Assembly: GCF_040869045.1 (NCBI RefSeq)
Contig: NC_090320.1
Location: 247,566,978 to 247,630,977 of the forward strand
Direction of reading: 5' to 3'
Origin: Eurosta solidaginis
Lineage: Eukaryota; Arthropoda; Insecta; Diptera; Tephritidae
Length of the DNA stretch: 64,000 nucleotides
Positions within the stretch are counted from its first letter, which is position 1; every line of letters begins with the position of its first letter. Under the pieces are notes generated by a model. The model had not been told where the DNA came from. It searched no databases and saw only the letters and a program-made list of their open reading frames with translations. The position numbers were made by a program, and so were the translations under genes. Below, piece by piece: positions 56,897-64,000 of this stretch.

Positions 56897-57534
56897 TCCT
56901 TTCAATTAAGTTGTTGCTTAAAATTTGCTTGTGATATATCGCTCCATTTGGGATGCAAATCGATACGTCATTGTTTGTTTTCTCGTTTTTGACAGTTTGG
57001 AGTCAGAAACAATACCATTTTAAAATTCAGAGAAGTAGGCGTTTTAGTGTCCATATATCGAAAGTGGGTGAAATATCATTACACTCCGAACTCTGTAATG
57101 GCCTAAGCAGATACACTATAGCCATCATCCGGTGGCAAAGAGCCTGAGCCAGATAAATAATTTTGCATGTAAATGCAAAAACAACGATTTGAGCCAGATA
57201 AATTCAGATAGAAGTCTGGTTCAATTTGTGAGCCAGATAATTTGTTAATTACTTGTCTTTAGTTTGGCAACACTGCCTTTTCAAAAATAGATGTCGCTGC
57301 TTAGCCTTTCGCCGTATGAGTTAAATGAAAAACAGCGGCGACATCTGCCTATTATATAAGCATGGCCCCACCTCCAAAAATTGCTTGAAGATGATTTATA
57401 TACAGAAGTGCAAAGCCTGCTTAAGCAATTTCTAAACAATTGTACTTACGGTATGATGTTAGATTCATTTCGAAATTTCAAAAATTTCCGAGTTGTATCG
57501 GTGTATGCATATGACACCAGTATTTTTATTAAAA
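56897..57534. other. unassigned interval
   Basis: A small inverted repeat (GATGTCGCTG at 57291 and CGGCGACATC at 57337) is the only structure seen. Confidence 0.45.
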
Positions 57535-58928
57535 AAACAAGTAAAGGTGTCTAAGTTCGGGCGTAACCAAACATTATATACTCAGCGTGAACTTTAATTG
57601 TACATTTCTTTTCAGATAAATTAATTTTCTACATAACACGTGGCACCGCCCGTTTAAAAAAAAATTTATTCACATTTCCTCTTACAGTAAAACTTGATAA
57701 GTGAAATATCATTGATTCAGAACTATTTTTCGATAAGTTATAGCTTATTATTCTAGTCTACGACCCTTTTAAACTTGTTTTATATCTATGATGCCGTGGT
57801 CTTTAACCGATCCCGTCCATTTTTACTGGAAATATTTTCTGCTATAACGAAAATATGTGTACACAATTTCATTACGATCCGTTAATTTTTCCTCGAGTTA
57901 TGGCTCCGAAACATAGAAAATTACTTAGTCGTAAAAGAGGCGGTGCCGCACCCATTTTCAAAAATTTTAGTGTTTCCAATTTCATGTTTTAATTCAATTT
58001 AGAAAGTAAAATTCTATTGATACAAAGCTCTTTTTCGCTAAGGTATAGCTTATTATTGTCGTCTACGACCCTTTTAAAGATATTTTATATAAAAGTGGGC
58101 GTGATCTTTAACCGTTCTCGTCCATTTTTTCTAGAAATATTTTCTGCTATAGGGAAAAGTTTTGTGCTCAATTTTATTACGATCCGTTAATTTTTCTTCA
58201 AGTTATGGCTCCCGAAACGTAGAAAATTGCTCAGTCATAAAAGGGGCGGTGCCAAGCCCATTTTTTTAAATTTGAAGTTTTTCCTATTCATTGTTATAAA
58301 TCCATTTGGGAAATGAAATACCATTGATATAAAGCTCTTTTTTGCAAAGATATTTATTTATTTTATTCGTCAACGACCCTTTTAAAAACCTTTTATATAA
58401 AAGTGGGCGTGGTCCTTAACCGATTTCGTTAATTTTTCTTCACAGCATTCCTTATAGTAAAGGCAACCTCTCTGCCGAATTTTGTTACGATAGGTTTAAC
58501 GATTTAAAAATTGATTTTATCACAAGTTGGTGTCACGCCCATTTTAAAAATTTTTTTCAAATTTTTATCAAGAGTCTCAATATCAGTCTACACGTCAAAT
58601 TTCAACATTCTAAATAATCAGGTTTTTGGTGTTTTCCAAAATGTTATATATATAAAAAGTGGGCGTGGACATCATCCGATTTCGCTCTTTTTCAATACCA
58701 ATCTATTCTGGGTCCAGATAAGCTCGTGTACCAAATTTGGTGAAGATATCTTAATATTTACTGAAGTTATCGTGTTAACGGACAGACGGACGTACGGACG
58801 GACGGACATGGCTCAATCAATTTTTTTTTCGATACAGATGATTTTGATATATGGAAGTCTATATCTATCTCGATTCCTTTATACCTGTACAACCAACCGT
58901 TATCCAATCAAAGTTAATATACTCTGTG
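57535..58928 (+). mobile_element. family A repeat, copy 10 (short form)
   Basis: It starts AACAAGTAAAGGTGTC, ends AATATACTCTGTG, with (GGAC)n near 58783-58806 and four GTGGGCGTGG-like blocks. It is closest to copy 3. The 174-codon frame at 58511 is a by-product. Confidence 0.85.
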
Positions 58929-59010
58929 CGACAGGGGAGGGGGAATGGGGCATTCCCCCCAGGCCCGGGGTTTCTGAGGGGGCCCGCGATTTAGAGGTAC
59001 TAAAACATTT
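58929..59010. other. GC-rich palindromic segment, possible hAT end
   Basis: GGGGGAATGGGGCATTCCCC is nearly self-complementary and is followed by GGCCCGGGG and GGGGGCCCG. Such GC-rich ends occur in ZMYM1-like hAT elements. No partner end is seen. Confidence 0.35.
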
Positions 59011-59565
59011 TTCTTTAATTCAGGAGAGTCTTTAGCTGTTCCATGTGCAATTTTTAAGCCGAATTTCAAAAGCAACGAATATCTGCATTTTGTTTTTGTA
59101 TTATAGTGAAGTGTGAAAAATAACACTACTCAACAAATTTTGAACAACCTTAGTCTCCAAGAATAAAATAGGCCTTTCCTAAAGTGAAATTTTCTCCTGA
59201 TTCCGACTATGACTTCCGTTTTCCTGTGGCAGATCTAGTTTCCGAGATATCGGCGAAAATATGAAAATTCCCATTTTTGCAGAACACTACTTCATATAGG
59301 TAGGGCAAAAATTTGTATTTTTCATTTTTTCGTTTCAAGCTGTTGAATTATGCATTATACTAATTCGCATAAAAATTTCTTGCCTTCACCTCCCTTCAGT
59401 ATCTTCAGTAGTTTGGCCAGTTTGGCCACTATGCCAAAAAATGTTCAAAAAATGTTGAAAAAAAATTAAATTTTTTACAAAATTTCAGATTTAAGCACTT
59501 TAAAATCGGAAAAATTCTATTGACGAAAAAAAGGTAGCCCTCCTATGTTGTAGGTAATTTAATAA

Positions 59566-61549
59566 AAACAAGTAAGAAAGGCTAAGTTCGGGTGTAACCG
59601 AACATTACATACTCAGTTGAGAGCTATGGTGACAACATAAGGGAAAATAACCATGTAGGAAAATGAACCGAGGGTAACCCTGGAATGTGTTTGTATGACA
59701 TGTGTATCAAATGAATTTAAAGAGTATTTCATGAGGAAGTGGGCCCTAGTTCTATAGGTGGACGCCATTTAGGGATATCGCCATAAAGGTGGATTAGGGT
59801 TGACTCTAGAATTTGTTTTAAAAGGGAGTGATCCTTAGTTCCATAGGTGAACGCCGTTTCGAGATATCGCCATAAAGGTGGACCAGGGGTGACCTTAGAA
59901 TGCGTTTGTACAATATGGGTATCAAACGAAATGTGTTAATGAGTATTTCAAAAGGGCGTGGGGTTTAGTTCTATAAGTGGACGCCTTTTCGAGATATCGC
60001 CATAAAGGTGGACCAGGGGTGACTCTAGAATGTGTTTGTACGATATGGGTATCAAACGAGAGGCGTTAATGAGTATTTTAAAAGGGCGTGAGGCTTAGTT
60101 CTATAGGTGGACGCCTTTTCGATATATCGCCATAAAGGTGGACCAGGGATGACTCTAGAATGTGTTTGTACGATATGGGTATCAAATTAAAGTTATCAAT
60201 GAGGCTTTTAAAAGGGAGTGTTGGTAGTTGTATATGTGAAGGCATTTTCCAGGTATTGACCAAAATGTGGACCAGGGTGACCCAGAACATCATCTGTTCG
60301 ATACCACTAATTTATTTATATACATAATACCACGAACAGTATTCCTGCCAAAATTTCAAGGGTTTTTTATTTCGCCTTGCAGAACTTTTTCATTCCATTC
60401 TACTTAATTAATTTTTTCTAAAGTTATATTTTGCATCAGTAAACCAATCCAAATACCATGTTTCATCCCTTTTTTCGTATTTGGTAATTTTCGATATCGA
60501 AAAAGTGGGAGTGGTCATAGTCGGATTTCGGCTATTTTGTATACCAATACAAAGTGAGTTCAGATAAGTACGTGAACTGAGTTTAGTAAAGATATATCGA
60601 TTTTTGCTCAAGTTATCGTGTTAACGGCCGAGCGGAAGGACAGGCGGTCGACTGTGTATAAAAACTGGGCGTGGCTTCAACCGATTTCGCCCTTTTTCAC
60701 AGGAATAAGTTATCGTCCCAGAAACTAACCCCTACCAAATTTCCCAAGGATTGCTAAATTTTTGTTCGACTTATGGCATTAAAAGTATCCTAGACAAATT
60801 AAATGAAAAAGGACGGAGCCACGCCCATTTTGAAAATTTCTTTTATTTTTGCATTTTGTTGCACCATATCATTACTGGAGTTGAATGTTGACATAATTTA
60901 CTTATATACTGTAAAGATATTAAATTTTTTGTTAAAATTTGACTTAAAAAAAAAAATTTTTTTTAAAGTGGGCGTGGTCGTTCCCCGATTTTGATAATTT
61001 TTTTTAAGCATATATATAGTAATAGGAGTAACGTTCCTGCCAAATTTCATAATGATGTCTTCAACGTCTGCCAAATTACAGCTTGCAAAACTTTTAAATT
61101 ACCTTCTTTTAAAAGTGGGCGGTGCCACGCCCATTGTCCAAAATTTTACTGATTTTCTATTCTGCGTCATAAGTTCAACGCACCTAGCAAGTTTCATCGC
61201 TTTATCCGTCTTTCGTAATGAATTATCGCACTTTTCGGTTTTTCGAAATTTTCGATATCGAAAAAGTGGGCGTGGTTATAGTCCGATATTGTTCATTTTA
61301 AATAGCGATCTCAGATAAGTGCTCAGGAACCTACATACCAAATTTTATCAAGATACCTCAAAATTTACTCAAGTTATCGTGTTAACGGGCGGACGGACGG
61401 ACGGACATGGCTCAATCAAATGTTTTTTCGATCCTGATGATTTTGATATATGGAAGTCTATATCTATCTCGATTCCTTTATACCTGTATAACCAACCGTT
61501 ATCCAATCAAAGTTAATATACTCTGTGAGCTCTGCTCAACTGAGTATAC
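59566..61549 (+). mobile_element. family A repeat, copy 11 (long form), in the left TIR
   Basis: It starts AAACAAGTAAGAAAGG and ends CTCAACTGAGTATACA. Four or more ~130-bp tandem units (59700-60290), GTGGGCGTGG blocks and (GGAC)n at ~61391-61405. The right TIR shows the site without the insertion. Confidence 0.9.
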
Positions 61550-61834
61550 AAATTTTAAGCATACCAGTACAACAATCAGACGTGCCGTTGAGACTATAGC
61601 CCCGTTAACTTGCAAGCGTCTGTCCTACAATTTTTTGTAGAGACAATTTTTAATCAAACTACGTTTTTATTTTTTTATAACGTTTTATTATAGACATATG
61701 TTTGCACGTTAAACTGTATTCAATTGAGTAATATGAGTATAAATCAGCAATTCAGTAAAAAACAACAACGACAACAACATTAAATACATACATCTAGATA
61801 TAAAAAGTCAAATTGAGCGATTTTACCATGGTGG

Positions 61835-63554
61835 TCAATAGTGAGGGACGTGGGTACTTTTAACTACCCGTTTATAATTTTCTGGGTTTGTCTCCCGTAT
61901 TATTGTCTAGCAATAATCTCCCATAATTTCTTCATTCCAAAAACCCTGGTAACGCTTTTCAAAAATCATGAGGTCTTGGTGAAACCTTTCACCTTATTCA
62001 TCACTTTCAGCACCTAGGTTTGCGGGAAAATTATCCAAATGTGAATGCAAAAAATGCATTTTTAGGGACATGTTGCATTTCATAGCACTGTAGTTTTTCA
62101 ACAAGGCCTTGACCATCTCTCTATAGTTGGGATATTTGTTGTTGCCAAGAAATCCACTAACGAATTGCTTAAAGCTGTCCCAAGCTGCTGCTTCTACTGA
62201 TGATAAATGATTCGCAAAATTTTCGTCTTTCAGCAACTTTCTAATTTGTGGACCAACAAATATACCTTCTTTTAATTTGGCTTAAGTTAGTTTGGGGAAA
62301 AATTTCGTTAGATACTGGAAGGATGGCGCGTCCTTATTTAAAGCCTTTACAAAATTTTTCATTAATCCTAATTTGATGTGAAGTGCTGGCAAAATAACTC
62401 GTTCGGGATTTACTAAAGGCGGGTTTGCGATATTGAAGGCGCCTGGTTCGTACTCAGCTCTTGGTGGCCAGTTTTCCCGAATATAAGGGGTTTCTCTAGC
62501 ACGGCTGTCCCAAAGATAGAGAAAACAGCAATAATTAGTGAAACCTCCTTGAAGTCCGAGAATTATAGCTACAACCTGGGATGTATTTCATATACTATTT
62601 ATTTTAAATTGTACCACCAAAACTGCTTACCTTTAAGTCCGCACAAATTTTCCAATTAAATTGTTTATATTGAATGAGCTGAAGTAAATTGGATATGCTT
62701 AAATAAGTTTCTTTAGTATTCTCAGAATGTGCCACTGGTATTGACGGTAACGAATTTCCTTTATGGAGTAATGCTGCTTTTAAACTATGCTTTGAACTGT
62801 CAATAAACAAGCGCCAATCATCCACTTTATTTTCTAATTTTAGTGCTTCAAATAAACCTTAAACATCATTACAGTAGCTAATATTTTCACTTTTAGTAAA
62901 AAAATAAGAGAAAGTCTTGTGTCTATTTAGAAATTTGGAAGTACTTGCCGAAGGGCCCAGGCTGCCCCATTGCTGCAAACGAGATCCTAGAACTTCGCTA
63001 TCAAATTTCGATAATTTCAAATCCCTGGCCAAGTCATTAAGTTCGGCTTGTGAGACTCGATGTGGGATCTCTCCTTCTTGTTCACTGTCTGAATTATCTG
63101 CTTCGGAGTCACTTTCGCTTGAGGCTTCAAAACTTATAGGCGGCCTAGGTATGGGTAAGGTATGGTCATGTAGTTTTGGTTTTTTAGCTGATGCCACATT
63201 TGGATAACTTATTAATTTCCTCTTTTTTCTCCTTTTACCTTTAAGGTCTATTACGCAAAAATAGCATTGGTCGTTGTCAAAGGGTTCAGTCCACATCATT
63301 GGAACACTAAACTTCATTTTATGACCTTTACCCGATACCCATCTCATTAAAGTTAATCTACAGGAGGCGCAAATAAAATGAGGTGTCCAAGATTTATCGA
63401 GATTTTTTACACGGAAACCGAAATTATGAAAGTATGCATCTTGGACAGAATTAGTTATTTCCCGAGCTGAGTTTCCGAAGATATAATGTCCGCAAATAAA
63501 GCAAAAATCATCCGGATTATTTTTACATTTAAAATCTCTTTTGCAACAAGCCAT
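61835..63554 (-). pseudogene. transposon protein with Cys-rich zinc-binding N-terminus; one intron, about four in-frame stops
   Basis: It starts at ATG 63554 (ACCKRDFKCKNNPDDFCFIC). CxxC pairs at FCFIC, CASC and CYFC suggest a zinc-binding domain in the first ~100 residues. A Lys-rich then acidic linker and SQAELNDLARDLKLSK, LGSRLQQWG follow, up to TAA at ~62862. The same frame goes on with DDWRLFIDSSKHSLKAALLH to GTAAGC at 62630. After a 55-bp intron (62576-62630) it reads LGLQGGFTNYCCFLYLWDSR, ALHIKLGLMKNF, GIFVGPQIRKLL and FHQDLMIFEKRYQGF, ending near 61835. From memory this matches a family of uncharacterised arthropod proteins often annotated as host genes. Lying between long TIRs, it is probably the transposase. 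Confidence 0.7.
62576..62630 (-). other. intron in the transposon gene
   Basis: Minus strand donor G/GTAAGC at 62630 and acceptor CCCAG ending at 62576. The conserved-looking protein reads on in phase with the intron removed, and the intron itself contains stops. Confidence 0.65.
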
Positions 63555-64000
63555 TTCGTAAACAAATCTACCGATATAGTATGTATAAATTTGCACTACA
63601 ATTTGCAAAACAAAATTCACAACAAACGGTAGTGACAATTAAATACTTGATATCTTTTTAAATTTATTAGACCCTAAGGTAGAGTGACCAAATGAAATGT
63701 CTCGCCAATTTTATCAAAGTAATACTAAAATTTTAGGATAGACGCTTGCAAGTTGACGGGGCTATAGTCTCAACGGTACGTCTGATTGTTGTACTGGTAT
63801 GCTTAAAATGTTCGCGTTAAATTACCTAGAACATAGGAGGGTTAGCTTTTTTTCGTCCATAGAATTTTTCCGATTTTAAAGTGGTTAAATCTGAAATTTT
63901 GTAAAAAATTTCTTTTTTTTCTCAAAATTTTATCAACGTTTTTTGGCATAGTGACTGAAGAACTGAAAGGAGGTGAAGGCAAGAAATGTTTATGGGAATT

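Larger units (their letters stand above)
59128..64000 (-). mobile_element. DNA transposon with long TIRs, running off the right edge
   Basis: The left arm (about 59365-59565, then 61550-61635 after a nested copy) is the complement of the right arm (63735-64000). Shared words are TTCTTGCCTTCACCTCC, CACTTTAAAATCGGAAAAAT, TTAAGCATACCAGTACAACA and AACTTGCAAGCGTCT. The arms are at least ~290 bp. The left outer end may lie at 59128-59360 and the right outer end is outside the window. It carries one gene on the minus strand. Confidence 0.75.

Overview
The window is repeat-dense insect DNA with no gene I can assign to the host. It is AT-rich. It carries R1/jockey/RTE-type LINE remnants and about eleven copies of a fly-type interspersed repeat that starts AACAAGTAAGG and contains (GTCC)n tracts and many GTGGGCGTGG blocks. 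It also holds errantivirus-like solo LTRs and hAT-, Transib- and Harbinger-like DNA elements. Together these point to a higher fly (Diptera), possibly a tephritid fruit fly; the species is an inference from repeat style. Coding signal comes from mobile elements, from one endogenous parvovirus (densovirus-like) locus, and from a few short protein-like stretches I cannot assign.

Layout. 0-2.3 kb: 3' end of an RTE LINE, three ~150-bp tandem units split by a tRNA-derived SINE with a 12-bp target duplication, then a C/G-tract foldback element. 2.3-3.5 kb: a hAT transposase pseudogene split by a solo LTR. 3.6-6.85 kb: a densovirus-like NS region (NS1 and an overlapping NS2-like frame, sharing one 56-bp intron-like gap), split by a 5'-truncated LINE. 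6.87-8.72 kb: a duplicated TIR element with a tRNA-like segment and a nested MITE. 8.8-13.6 kb: family A and family B repeats. 13.7-20.2 kb: five LINE remnants in both orientations, one split by a second solo LTR. 20.8-31.7 kb: four family A copies plus one truncated relative, a MITE and a degenerate short-period satellite. 33.3-35.9 kb: unassigned protein-like remnants and an inverted repeat. 36.0-37.5 kb: a family A copy split by a ~983-bp near-perfect hairpin. 37.8-39.7 kb: a 5'-truncated LINE with an open RT frame. 40-44 kb: a family B copy and a family A relative split by a Harbinger-like element. 45-51 kb: LINE ends, an unusual foldback with GC palindromes, and a TATCGA satellite. 52.3-54.6 kb: tandem units, a family A copy and the same satellite inverted. 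54.77-56.89 kb: a Transib element with RSS-like ends. 57.5-64 kb: family A copies and a long-TIR DNA transposon with an intron-containing, recently decayed gene that runs off the right edge.

Terms used below: family A is the AACAAGTAAGG/GTGGGCGTGG repeat, which I compare from memory to dipteran mini-me elements with (GTCY)n cores. Family B is a repeat with a CAGACNCGG head, a pyrimidine-rich (CAGTCC)n part and ~129-bp tandem units. Insertion order can be read from nesting: hAT before solo LTR 1; densovirus before LINE; LINE before solo LTR 2; family A before hairpin; the 59-64 kb transposon before a family A copy. The dense two-strand nesting and the absence of host genes fit pericentromeric or piRNA-cluster-like DNA, which is inference only. 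Repeat boundaries are good to roughly 5-20 bp except where target duplications are quoted.
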